From Dendrophyllia cribrosa (lineage: Eukaryota > Cnidaria > Anthozoa > Scleractinia > Dendrophylliidae): a stretch of DNA of 64,000 nt. The notes under the pieces were generated by a model. The model ran no database searches and had not been told where the DNA came from. It was given only the letters and a program-made list of their open reading frames with translations. The DNA is taken from the NCBI GenBank assembly GCA_024195265.1, contig JAJLRJ010000013.1, forward strand, positions 14,564,822 to 14,628,821. Direction: 5' to 3'. Made by a program: the position numbers and the translations under genes. This document shows, in pieces, positions 53,919-63,795 of the stretch. How positions within the stretch are numbered: position 1 is the stretch's first letter; every line of letters starts with the position of its first letter.

Positions 53919-55067
53919 TCAGTTGAGGTATAGACTGGGGTATGTTTTTTCAATTGACTTCATTTTTGAGTTTAAGAAGGCTTCCAACACTGCACTGTCA
54001 TCACCCAAATTGTTTGGAACAGTTTTCACAGGGGTGATTTGTTTGATGCTTTTCTCTTCAGAGTGTTCTGTTATCTTTTTTCGAAGGCTTGCCAAGCTGT
54101 TATGAAAACGCTCGACTGACGTTTGAATGTTGCTCAAAAAGTTTGGTTGCTTTAGAGACCAAATCTCAGTTATATCCAGGAGCTTCCAGGCTAACACAGC
54201 CACTGGTTTAGGGCCTTCTGAACCCGCTGAAAACACTTCTTGCATATGGGTGTAACGCAAAAACTCCTCATCTTCGTCCTGTTTTCTAAACGACATCCTT
54301 ACAGCGCCATAACAACACCATATGTCCTTCTCAGCAATGGAAGACATAATTCTCTCAAATAATTGTTTTGATTTGAGTGAACCGACATCGATGATTGCCT
54401 TTTGATTTCTTGTTATCGTCCGTTTGCTAAATAAATAACAAACTCCCCACGCAAGCGTTGTGTCGCCCTTCGTTTTGATTTTGTTTCCTCCGTTTAGAAA
54501 CTGGTTGTGTGCCAGACTTGGTTCAAGCTGGTTTAAAGAGCACAATCTGAAATAACCGTCAACAAACAAGCCTTTGGAGACCATGTCGCCACTCAAAGCA
54601 AGCCCTGTTTGTATCTGATCGCTATAATAGCCAGGAATTCTGTTCATGGCTATTTTCCGTTTGAACGGACATTTAAACTCTAACAAGCTTAAGCCGTTAT
54701 CTTTGTCTAGAAAATATCCGTCTGGACTGCAAGTGACCTTTCGATAAAGTGGATGATCTCTTGCTAGATTAAGAGAGATGCTGTGGCCAAAAACGGAAAC
54801 AGAATGTTTTTGCTCAAAATACTTGCGTATAATCGGCTCGAACAGATTGCCCCAAGCACAGGCCGCATTGTTGAGCATATGTGTTGGCTGTATTTTCTTT
54901 AAGAGCAAGCTGCGCCGTGATTCAAACGGCGACGATCCTGTCAAGGCAGAGATCTCTGATGCTCCGATGGAGTTTTGTCTGGCTCTCACCCAGTCGGCGC
55001 TCTTTTGTTTCAGGCCAGTGTTCCTCGATTTGAGAAAGTTCATGAAAGCTTGTGTTGTCGTCATCAT
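53919..55067 (-). CDS. YqaJ/lambda-exonuclease-like nuclease
   Basis: 382 residues from the first of two ATGs behind CATATACCA. IGASEISALTG, CSPDGYF, LLEFKCPF and SDQIQTGLALSG give the PD-(D/E)xK recombination nuclease pattern. Intact, as in copy 2. Likely works with PolB in end processing or recombination. It ends 5 bp before the start of the zinc-finger gene on the same strand. Confidence 0.85.
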   Translation of the reverse strand: MMTTTQAFMNFLKSRNTGLKQKSADWVRARQNSIGASEISALTGSSPFESRRSLLLKKIQPTHMLNNAACAWGNLFEPIIRKYFEQKHSVSVFGHSISLNLARDHPLYRKVTCSPDGYFLDKDNGLSLLEFKCPFKRKIAMNRIPGYYSDQIQTGLALSGDMVSKGLFVDGYFRLCSLNQLEPSLAHNQFLNGGNKIKTKGDTTLAWGVCYLFSKRTITRNQKAIIDVGSLKSKQLFERIMSSIAEKDIWCCYGAVRMSFRKQDEDEEFLRYTHMQEVFSAGSEGPKPVAVLAWKLLDITEIWSLKQPNFLSNIQTSVERFHNSLASLRKKITEHSEEKSIKQITPVKTVPNNLGDDSAVLEAFLNSKMKSIEKTYPSLYLN

Positions 55068-55100
55068 TGGTATATGAAGGGTGAATGTTTTTTCAATTGG
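55068..55100 (-). promoter_or_regulatory. Early-type promoter of nuclease gene
   Basis: CCAATTGAA, 17 bases, TATACC, then ATG, on the minus strand. Confidence 0.7.
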
Positions 55101-55143
55101 CTAATCATCATGTCAAAGTGTAACATAAGACTTCATGGGCAGA

Positions 55144-55377
55144 TCATTTTTGGTTGTTTATGCCATTGTGATCTGATGGATAATGTTGTTTTAGAAGTTC
55201 AAGAAGTGCAAGCTGTTCTGATGCTAATTCTTCTAAGAATTGATTTGTGTATTGATTTACATGTTCAACAGATTCAGAACATTCCACCGGTTGTTTAGGG
55301 CCCAACCCCCTCCATATAAAACAATGACGACCAGATTTAGGATGGTTTCTTAAAATTGTTTTTCTTCCACGACCCAT
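55144..55377 (-). CDS. Small basic early protein MGRGR family
   Basis: 77 residues behind CCAATTGAA, 18 bases, TATATAAACG. Basic N-terminus (MGRGRKTILRNHPKSG), Gln/Leu-rich C-terminal helix. Homologue at 9,732-9,938. Confidence 0.55.
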   Translation of the reverse strand: MGRGRKTILRNHPKSGRHCFIWRGLGPKQPVECSESVEHVNQYTNQFLEELASEQLALLELLKQHYPSDHNGINNQK

Positions 55378-55462
55378 CGTTTATATACATGGGTGGTGTG
55401 ATTTATTCAATTGGTTATACTCGGCCGGTGTGGGTTGTGCTAGCCTGTAGATAACCTATTTG

Positions 55463-55780
55463 CTAAAAAATAGTATCTACTACAGTATGTAGTGCAGTAT
55501 CCCGTCGCCACCACCGGCGCGACATCTTCTTCAGAGGTAGGGTTTTGGCTGTGTATAATCGATGCCGCACAACTTGCTTCGGCGCCAGGCAATTAGTAAT
55601 CTTGCTAGTGCTAGAATGAAAGTGTTGGTAATGCTTGCGAGTCCTTAACACAGACCGAGGGCACACCAAGGAAACACCGGGCGGTAGTTTTATCTTGTAG
55701 ATCCAGGAAACGTTCCCCCTTAACATGTAGTGGTACAAGAACACCGATTTCATCATTGTGATATGATATTCCATTGCCAT
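55463..55780 (-). CDS. Terminal small protein starting inside the right terminal repeat
   Basis: 105 residues. The promoter and first codons lie within the 261-bp terminal repeat. Basic, with His/Arg-rich middle and KKMSRRWWRRD near the end. Not recognised; coding status uncertain. Confidence 0.4.
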   Translation of the reverse strand: MAMEYHITMMKSVFLYHYMLRGNVSWIYKIKLPPGVSLVCPRSVLRTRKHYQHFHSSTSKITNCLAPKQVVRHRLYTAKTLPLKKMSRRWWRRDTALHTVVDTIF

Positions 55781-55868
55781 GTGGGTGGGTATATACAGGG
55801 TTTACATTTCTTCGATTGGCTATACCTCCCTGGGGTGGTGATCTCGTACCGGACCAGCATTCACAGTG

Positions 55869-56031
55869 AGTAGTTAGGGACGTTGGTGCATTCGGGATCA
55901 CCAAAAATAAGGCCCCAAATGCCCGAGTTACGACCTCACACGAGGAATGACAATGACTCGTGTGAGGTCGTAACTCGGGCATTTGGGGCCTTATTTTTGG
56001 TGATCCCGAATCACCAACGTCCCTAACTACT
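55869..56031. repeat. Right terminal palindrome
   Basis: Reverse complement of 39,000-39,162, loop GAATGACAATGA. Confidence 0.9.
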
Positions 56032-56036
56032 ATTGT

Positions 56037-56271
56037 TTTTGTTCATGTTCAATATTTTCCTACACTGTTTCATGAATACACGGCCCAGAAATGTTTAATA
56101 TTGTCGTATTTGTTTACTCAAATCTTGGTCATGTTTATTTTTGATGGCGCTGGCCTCTGGGTCACCTGTAGAAAATTAAAATCCCGATATTACTTAAGAA
56201 CAATGGGTTAAAATTAAAGGTAGCGAGATCAAAGCTCCATTTACTTTTCACTTTGAGCAACATATTGACTA
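56037..56271. other. Right half of an unidentified ~500-bp insert
   Basis: Continuation of 38,726-38,994. No gene seen. Confidence 0.5.
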
Positions 56272-57088
56272 CTGAAGCTGAACAGAATTGTAATTGGAGC
56301 CCATGCTCGTGTTTTCTGTACATGACCTAGGGGTCGCATTGAACTGCGTGTTACTGTCTTTTTTCCTGTTATACGAAATAATGTTTTAACTAAAGTACAT
56401 TACAGCTTTGTAGCTTGACAACAACAGTTTTTTCATTGGCAAAAAGGTTTTCCTATGACAGATATTTGCTTTTGATAAGAGTTTCATGTTCGGAGCAAGG
56501 AAGCCCTTCGTCTCACGGATGTTCGTTGTGTAAAAATACACTTCACGTTTACGTCCCTCAACTAGACACTTTTATCGGGCCACCTTAGAAATTTTAACAC
56601 AGTAGCATATAAAGGTTTTGCTTCAAGACCATGTCAATTTGAACTTCAAAGTCAATGTACCAGTGGACTTTCACTGGTGTAAAAGTTTGCCTAAATTCAT
56701 CCTCGCGCTCAAGCGCTACAAGAAGGGAATTTGTAAAGGCCAAAAATATCATAAAAATAGCATATTTCCCAAATTTATTTGGTGTTTTAGAAAGATCAAG
56801 AGATGTGTTATGAACCAGCCAAAGGACATTGAAAGATCTTATCGCGTTTGTTTGTACGAGCGAGAAGAAAATGCATCATTTTCCTCTATTTTCGGCATGG
56901 ATTTAAAGCCAAAATAGCGTTTTTTAGACTTTCCTCGATTTCGTTAAAACTAAAGCGCTTCTGAACCTTTGAGTAGTATTTTCGAAAATAACTTACCATA
57001 GAGGTTTTTTGGGCAAAGTATGAAGAAATTCGAAATTTCACGAGTGACGCGGCATTCTCGATATTTACAGACATTGGCTCTTAAACTA
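56272..57088 (+). repeat. Dispersed repeat, right fragment of split copy
   Basis: Inverted match to 26,422-27,245. Ends at GGCTCTTAAAC. Confidence 0.75.
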
Positions 57089-58066
57089 ATTGGACTTGCT
57101 ACTTTTAGGCCTTCATAATCGTAGAGCGGTCGGAAAAACTATCGGAAAATTGTCGGAAACGGAGTTACATGTAGTGACGTCACTATTGACCACCTCAAAA
57201 CAAAAATTGCGGGAAAATTCAAATTTAAAAGTTCAGGATTAAAGTTCAAAGTCAGTGACTTTGGAAACCCATGTTAGTGTTTTGTTCTGCACCAAACTGC
57301 AGGAAAAATTCAAACTTTTGTGTCAGTACCTTTGAGTTTCCCAAACCCTAAGGCGAATGCTATGTTTTTAAAAATTGATAAATGCAAACTCTGCCCCCAT
57401 GTATAATGTGCCATTTGTAGACTATTCAAGATCAGATCATTTTACACAAGACACTGAGTCACTTTACGCAGAGAATAAAAGAGAGTAAAGAGATACAAGG
57501 AAATGCATATTCAGCATTATCGCCATCGGAGGGCACCTGTGCGCTTGAAATCAAACGAAGAAAAAGTTAGCCTATTTCAAGGAACACAAAGCTGCTATCG
57601 TAGCTAATTTGTCTAGCAGTTTTGCTGCAGGATACAACAGACCTGACCAAGATGCATGTTTATTGCGAGGCCATTGCTGTTTTTTTTTTATCAGGATCGA
57701 ACCGAAATTTTGGGTAGTGTGTGGGTAGTGTGTGTACAAGAAATACTTCTTGAAACTATCGTGAGTTTGAACGACCGTCTGGAAAGATATTAAATGCACT
57801 TTTTAGTGGCGGAGTGAAAATGTTAGAGACTGAACTAAACTTTTCGTTCCTTCGGGGGTGGGGGGGTGGGGGGCACCCATGCACCGCAATCCCAAAACTG
57901 CCAGACGATCCCCTTGCGGAAAATTCGGCACTGTTTCATAAAACAATTAAACAAACTCAATCATTGTATATTACTTTAATAATCATGGTACACCATACAA
58001 TACACGTTAAACCAAGTGTAGTTGAGCTAATACGTCAGACCTTCCCTTCACCAGTTCAGTGGCAGG
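57089..58066. other. Intergenic stretch
   Basis: No gene seen. G-rich run near 57,856-57,875. Confidence 0.4.
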
Positions 58067-58407
58067 CACAGGACGAAATAACGACTTCAAGTGCAAGTAA
58101 AGGTTCATTAAAGAAAACTTAAAGAACAATTTCGACTATCTTTAAGTGCACCGTAAATTACTTAAATAAGCCTTTACTTGACAACACTTAAAGCAAGTAA
58201 TGAACAATTTAAGTTGCCTTTAAGGGTCTTTAAGTTGTTGAAAAGTTGAATTAAAGATAACGTAAAGGTTCTTAAACACATATTAAAGATACTTACTTAC
58301 TTTAATACATTTAAGAGTATTTACGTCTCAACTTAAAGATTTTCGATACCTTTAAGTAAAATTTAATTTTCTCTTAAAGATTAGTAAATTCATTATTTCG
58401 TCCTGTG
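58067..58407. repeat. MITE with CACAGGACGAAATAA ends
   Basis: Short inverted ends and an interior dense in CTTAAAG words. No target duplication resolved. Confidence 0.6.
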
Positions 58408-58610
58408 AGGGGGCAATGGGCTAAACTTGTTGAGGTCAATATAGGCTTACCAGTGCCTCCTAAGCTAATTGGCTATTACCGAGTTAATCACCCTCAAATT
58501 GCTCCAAAACTTTTTCGGTAACATTTGCAAATAATTGCATCGTCACACTGAACTAGATTGATCACGACATAGATTGTGAAACCCATTACGACACAGTATC
58601 TGCAAAGAGT

Positions 58611-58661
58611 TCACTGCAGTGTTGGTAGATGTTCCACACCTAATCTGTCAGCAAGATCATC
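58611..58661 (-). CDS. Gene B terminal exon
   Basis: Encodes DDLADRLGVEHLPTLQ, then TGA. Acceptor TTTTCAG. Confidence 0.75.
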   Translation of the reverse strand, partial: DDLADRLGVEHLPTLQ

Positions 58662-61600
58662 CTGAAAACAAAATTATCAACATGCATTACGTTCTTACAT
58701 TAAATTAATTTATTATACCCCTAGAAATAATCCTCCCATCAAACACTTGCAGATCACGTGCCGATCCCAACTTTAGCATAGTGGACAGCAAATTTTGGAT
58801 CGCAACCAATTGTGAGTTCATATGAATGTATTTCTTGTACACATTATCATATTCGTCATTCTCACGAGTACCAGTATGATAGAACTCACAATTAATTAAG
58901 TTCGCATCTGGCCTTATAGCTCAGTGGTTGGAGCATTTGCACCAAAATTGCAAAGGTCATAGCTTCGAATCCCGTCGGGGCGTGAATTTTTTTCTCGGGC
59001 TCAAATTGCAACTCCTTCAGTTGTTGCGCATAACTGTGATGATCACATTCTCTTGAATGCTCGCAGTTTTCTTGCGTTTTACCCACGAAATGCAATACCG
59101 TCCTGAGGACGAGGCAGCTAAGACGCTTAACTCTAAATCAACATTACGAGCTGAGAAAGACTAGTTATAAATTAAAACAGCCTTGTTCTAAATTAGCCCT
59201 GGTAAATATTAATATTATATGACCTGTATGGCCCAGGCTCAGTGTTTAATATAAGTACTCACCATAGCATGCAACACGTTCACGTGATAACAAATCCCGC
59301 CATCTTGACGAACCTTGCGCATGTGCTCTCTCGCAGGATCGCCAGCTACAAGTACAGCCGGTTCACCCTCTGCCTAAAAAATCCAAATGATGGTCAACGA
59401 TCTGGTTTAGATCAAGATGGGTATCACTCATTACTTTCTCCTCACTTTTAAACCAATTTACCATCCCAGCTACTGACTGACAAACATGCATGGACTGTCC
59501 TACTGACGGGCATGGAAATCTGACTAGCTAACTAAATAACTATCCGCGGACCGACTGACTGGATGACTGTCTCCGTCTGTCTGTCTGACTGACTAATGGA
59601 CTGACCATCTGACTGACTGACTGACTGATTGAATAAATGAATTACTAACTTGAATGACTGTTTGCCTGGTTGACTGGCTATCCTTTCATCTGACTGTCCA
59701 ACTGACTAACTGAATGACTCAATGCTTTGACTGACTAACAGAATGACTGAACTACGGACTGACAGACAGAATGACTATCCGTTTGTCTAACTGTATGTTT
59801 ATCTAAGTTTGAAGGACGGACTGACTGACTGACTGACTGACTGTCTCCGTCTGACTGACTGATGGACTGACTATATGACTGACCGTCTGACTGACGGAAA
59901 GAATTACTGACTTAGTAAATGACTGTTTTCCTGACTGACTGGCTATCCTTTTGTCTGACTATCTGACGGACTAACTGAATGACTGAACCACTGACTGACT
60001 GACAGAATAACTGACTATTCTTTTGTCTATCATACATACACATTTGTATGTCACACCAATGTTTATCTCATTTTGAAGGACGAACTGACTGACTGACTGG
60101 CTGAACATGCTGCTTTAACTGTGACATTTGTGACAAATGGTTAGACCCACACGAGGCTCGGATGACCGCTTATGCAATTCAAATTACAGTACTGACAGTA
60201 TAATCTTTAATTTAATCAGAACCACTGAAGCTGTAACGAACCCTGCATGTTATCACCGTAGTGAAACGGATTCCTTCATCATAATAGAACACAATATTCA
60301 GCTGGAAGAAAGTCACTCAAATGAAGCTATTTATCATTATTTCAGTTCAGTTACTGCAGGTAGAATAACGCACCGGCTCTAAATTTCTGTATTGATCCAT
60401 TAGGCACTGCATACGGTCCTCAAATCCGTCGGCAAACATTTGCGGGTTTAAAGCTACAAAACATTGACCCTAGGAAAAAGAAAATAACCACTGGTCACAA
60501 TCAGACGCGACAAGTGAAGGCGCTAGGTAGGTCAAGTTAGTCGGTTTGACTTCTTGTCCGAAACAAGTCCATAACCAGATATTGAATAGGATCGACTATG
60601 CTGCCGAAATAACCAAATTTCACTTGAATCTTATTTCCATGTTTATATCACCAAATGCCACATAATATACAACTTAATTTGATAAAAAGATTCTATTGAG
60701 CAAAACAGCGGCAGGATTGCAAGGATGGAAGTGGATTACAGTTCATCAATTTTGATTTCGTGACAGCGGTCAAGAAATCAAAGTTTCCATTCTTATGGAA
60801 TTTTGACATTTTAGCCGTTGGTATTTTGTATCTTTAGTTAATATTCCTTTGATTTTGCCACTTTTGGTGACTTTTTCAAGACAATAAAGCAAGATAATAA
60901 AGATTATCAAGATAATAAAGATAATAAAGATAATCAAGATAATCAAGATAATCAAGATAATCAAGATAATAAAGATAATCAAGATAATAAAGATAATCAA
61001 GATAATCAAGATAATAAAGATAATAAAGATAATCAAGATAATCAAGATAATCAAGATAATAAAGATAATCAAGATAATCAAGATAATCAAGATAATCAAG
61101 ATAATCAAGATAATCAAGATAATCAAGATAATCAAGATAATCAAGATAATCAAGATAATCAAGATAATCAAGATAATAAAGATAATCAAGATAATAAAGA
61201 TAATCAAGATAATCAAGATAATCAAGATAATAAAGATAATCAAGATAATCAAGATAATAAAGCAAGCTCCTGGCCATAACCATGAAACATGATATTTCAG
61301 CCCGAAAACTGTCCCCTTAACATCATCATCATCAGGCTTAACCGTCAAGACCTATTATGCTGTACAAGGTAATTCTGTACCTTTTGAGTCTGTGGATGAA
61401 ATCCTAAAGTGTATCCATTCTAATGAAAGCTACTGAGCAGTTCTTTCCTGTGGTGCTGTTTATTATGCTGTACAAGGTAATTATGTACCAGTCTGTACCG
61501 GTGTGACCATTCAAATAAAACCTCTTCAGCAGTACTTTCCTGTGGTGCTGTTTATTATGCGCTTAATAGGAATCATGGGTAATCAGAGCAAACATAAATA

Positions 61601-63795
61601 CAGTGTTCAGTTTTAGTATGGGAATCCAGTGTCAAATGATTTCGGTAAAATTTAAATTTTCTGATATTTGTGAATTTAAAAAGTTACGATACTAGAAAGA
61701 GGACTTTACTCATCAAATTTGTGAAATGTAGCTGTCAACCTCGTTCCCAGGGTTTTTCCCTTTTTTAAAATTTTAAAAAAGGGAAAAACCCTGGGAACGA
61801 GGTTGTGTAGCTGTATTAGAAAGGCGTGCAATTATTGTTTTCGTTTTCCATACATTTGTCATAAAGACCACGGAAAAGTTTATAGACGATGTATAGAAAA
61901 CAAAACAATTAATTGCGCGCTTTCTAAAGGCTGGTTTTCACTAACGACGGAGTCGGAGTCGGAGTCGTAATCAGAAGCGCAGAGCGTTACGATCTAGTGA
62001 AAATCAAACCGACGGAATCGGAAGAAGATTACGGAGTCATAAGCGGAATCGGAAGAAAATGGAACTGTTCTGATTCTTCCGACTCCGATTCCGTCGAGCT
62101 TATGACTCCGCTTACGACTCCGATTTTTTATTTTCACTAGGTCTGAAGCGCTCTTACGACTCCGACTACGTCGCCAGTGAAAACCAGCCTTAACACAGCT
62201 ACATCCCTCAAATTTGGCGAGTCTGTGAGTCACTTAAAAATCTTCCGTCTTATATCGTGAGTTTTTAATTGACAAATATTAGAAAATTTAAATTTTACCG
62301 AAATTATTTGACACTGGATTCCCATACAAACATTGTATTTGGCAGAATGTTTGCTCTGATTACCCATAATCCCCCAATAAGCGCGCAGTCCTCTATTTAC
62401 CAAGTCCGCCCGCCGTCTATTGTCGTGTCCCTGCCATTGCCTAATGTTAGGTCCAAATGCAGATCCCGACAGAATTCCACAGAACATGTCCACCATCATA
62501 GCTAAGCCATAGCCTTTATGGCCACCTGAACATAAGACAAATAACAAGAGTAAAACATTGTGAACATTTTTAAACAAGACAGAAGTACGAATATTTGAGA
62601 CAAATGAAAATGAGCAAATGGTAAGAAAAGTAAGATCAGGTTAGGGAGACACAGAAGTGGCATGGAGCATAATTTTTCATCATGAATGCCGTTTCCCATA
62701 TATGTGGTCCTGGTTGGTTTTGTGTAAGACACTGATAATTTTAGATTTTTTTAATTTCATTTGTTTTGTTTACTGAATAACTGTGGTGAAATACAAACCG
62801 AACTCCGCAGCTTTCCATGAATTTGAATGAGGACAGTTGACACCCACCCAAGCTTAAGAGCAACCCAGGTTGATGGCGGTATACGAAATGTCGACAAAAA
62901 TCTCTCGCAACTTTCTCTTTCAAAACCAATCGTGACTTACTCACACGCGTTTTTCCGCGCTTGTCAGCAGCTACATGTATTTGCTTCGAGTTCTGATTGG
63001 TTCATTGTATTGTCTGCGTCTCTTGTTGTTGGTCAGAGTGATTACTTTGGTTTTGGATTACACTCAACTGAAAACCGCTCTAAGTAAATTACCTGTAATC
63101 TCTTTTCCACCCAAGGGTAGCATACCTCCACCTTCCTCCAAAACGTCTCTAGGGCTAACAGTTTCCTAGAATATAAAAAGAAAGTCGGTTATCTCCGCCT
63201 TTGTATTTTCTCTCATTCTCAATTTTAACAAATCAATATTGCACTCGTCCTATGAGAGCAAACTAAGTAAGCTAAAGTATAAAACTCATTTGCGTGTACT
63301 GGAACTGATTTACCTAGTCAGCGAATTCATTTACGCATTACTGACTCATGCTCCAAACAAGTTAACAAGCAACATGACGCTTTGCCTGCTGCCTCTTTCA
63401 CAGGCTTTTCTTTAAGACAAGCGCGAGGGAGCGGGTATTTTAGAAGAAAAAATACGAAAAAAGCAAGTGACACACTCGAACACCAACCCCGCGGCCTAGT
63501 ATCACTTGCTTTTTTTCGTATTATAGGAGTGCTGGGAACGAGCGAGAAGCACGAGCGGGGGGTTGGTGTAAGGGTTGGTGATGCTCCGCTTCTCAAGTTT
63601 TGCGAGTGACTGGGGACAAGGCAGCCTAGCCCGCGCGTGCGCGAACCAGCATTCGAGAAAATAGAACATCCTTCCATGGCTCCTGGTAGACCGCGCAGGC
63701 CACTAACGCCTAGTCACGTGACCTCTTACCTGTCCTTTGGAATCGACGGCCCAGCCTAAGGGTATCTCAGTTTCCTCCCTGCGACATACTTCTAC
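58611..63795 (-). CDS. Host Ldh_2 family dehydrogenase gene B (last six exons, 5' part beyond window)
   Basis: Paralogue of gene A. Exons in order of transcription: 63795-63730, 63165-63093, 62525-62401, 60469-60374, 59373-59263, 58661-58611 (stop TGA). Landmarks: EIPLGWAVDSKGQ, GGGMLPLGGKEI, GGHKGYGLAMMVDMFCGIL, GQCFVALNPQMFADGFEDRM, EPAVLVAGDPAREHMRK and DDLADRLGVEHLPTLQ at the end. All borders are GT-AG. The first three exons match gene A in order and phase. The last three show what gene A should also have. Confidence 0.85.
58910..59160 (+). repeat. tRNA-derived SINE
   Basis: Head with A box TAGCTCAGTGGTTGGAGCA and B box GGTCATAGCTTCGAATCCC, as in tRNA genes, then a non-tRNA body. The body sequence and lack of a proper acceptor stem argue against a functional tRNA. 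The 3' end is approximate. Confidence 0.7.
59263..59373 (-). CDS. Gene B exon n-1
   Basis: Encodes EGEPAVLVAGDPAREHMRKV. Donor GTGAGT. Confidence 0.8.
59560..60095. repeat. GACT-rich microsatellite
   Basis: Degenerate (GACT)n with TGAATGACT and CTGTCCGTCTG variants. Non-coding, in an intron of gene B. Confidence 0.85.
60374..60469 (-). CDS. Gene B exon n-2
   Basis: Encodes GQCFVALNPQMFADGFEDRM. Donor GTGCGT. Confidence 0.8.
60637..61316 (+). repeat. Dispersed repeat with internal minisatellite expansion
   Basis: Both flanks match 23,340-23,668. The centre has expanded into an array at 60,893-61,262. Confidence 0.75.
60893..61262. repeat. 9-bp minisatellite GATAATCAA / GATAATAAA
   Basis: About 40 units. 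Long DYL-repeat frames on the minus strand are by-products of the 9-bp period. Confidence 0.95.
61351..61558. repeat. Two ~108-bp tandem units
   Basis: Each starts ATTATGCTGTACAAGGTAAT and ends CTTTCCTGTGGTGCTGTTT. Confidence 0.7.
61739..61804. repeat. Perfect 66-bp palindrome
   Basis: CCTCGTTCCCAGGGTTTTTC mirrored around TTTTAAAATTTTAAAA. Confidence 0.9.
61928..62190. repeat. MITE AGGCTGGTTTTCACT with TAA duplication
   Basis: 263 bp with inverted ends AGGCTGGTTTTCACT, flanked by TAA at 61,925-61,927 and 62,191-62,193. Rich in GGAGTCGGAGTCG. PIF/Harbinger-like target size. Confidence 0.8.
62401..62525 (-). CDS. Gene B exon n-3
   Basis: Encodes GGHKGYGLAMMVDMFCGILS and FGPNIRQW. Counterpart of gene A exon 9, six bases longer. 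Confidence 0.85.
62921..63084 (-). repeat. Dispersed repeat shared with 10,583-10,748
   Basis: Shared words include TTCTGATTGGTTCATT and TGTCTGC. Ends a few bases before the exon donor at 63,092. Confidence 0.65.
63093..63165 (-). CDS. Gene B exon n-4
   Basis: Encodes ETVSPRDVLEEGGGMLPLGG. Counterpart of gene A exon 8. Confidence 0.85.
63448..63521. repeat. Hairpin MITE AATACGAAAAAAGCAAGTGA
   Basis: Inverted arms AATACGAAAAAAGCAAGTGA and TCACTTGCTTTTTTTCGTATT around a short GC-rich loop. Confidence 0.75.
63730..63795 (-). CDS. Gene B exon n-5
   Basis: 66-bp exon encoding EETEIPLGWAVDSKGQ. Counterpart of gene A exon 7, same length. Confidence 0.85.

Larger units (their letters stand above)
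39000..56031 (+). mobile_element. Complete Polinton/Maverick (adintovirus-like) element, copy 1
   Basis: 17,032 bp bounded by 261-bp terminal inverted repeats (39,000-39,260 and 55,771-56,031) starting AGTAGTTAGGGACG. ATTGT is duplicated at 38,995-38,999 and 56,032-56,036. It encodes protein-primed DNA polymerase B, retroviral-type integrase, packaging ATPase, a double-jelly-roll capsid gene and about fifteen further genes. Replication/integration genes are open. Capsid, ATPase and several late-type genes are broken. No adenain-like protease was found. Confidence 0.95.
61559..62384. repeat. Composite inverted-repeat MITE
   Basis: Arms of ~180-190 bp (61,559-61,737 and 62,196-62,384) share GGGTAATCAGAG / CTCTGATTACCC and AATTTAAATTTTCTGATA-like sequence. 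Its interior holds other hairpin elements. The right end lies about 16 bp from an exon of gene B. Confidence 0.75.

Noticed and set aside
58910..58985. Functional tRNA gene
   Set aside because: A and B boxes are good but the acceptor stem does not pair and a SINE body follows.
60770..61348. 192-residue and 135-residue frames made of LIILII and DYL repeats
   Set aside because: They follow from the 9-bp minisatellite period and have no start context or conserved part.
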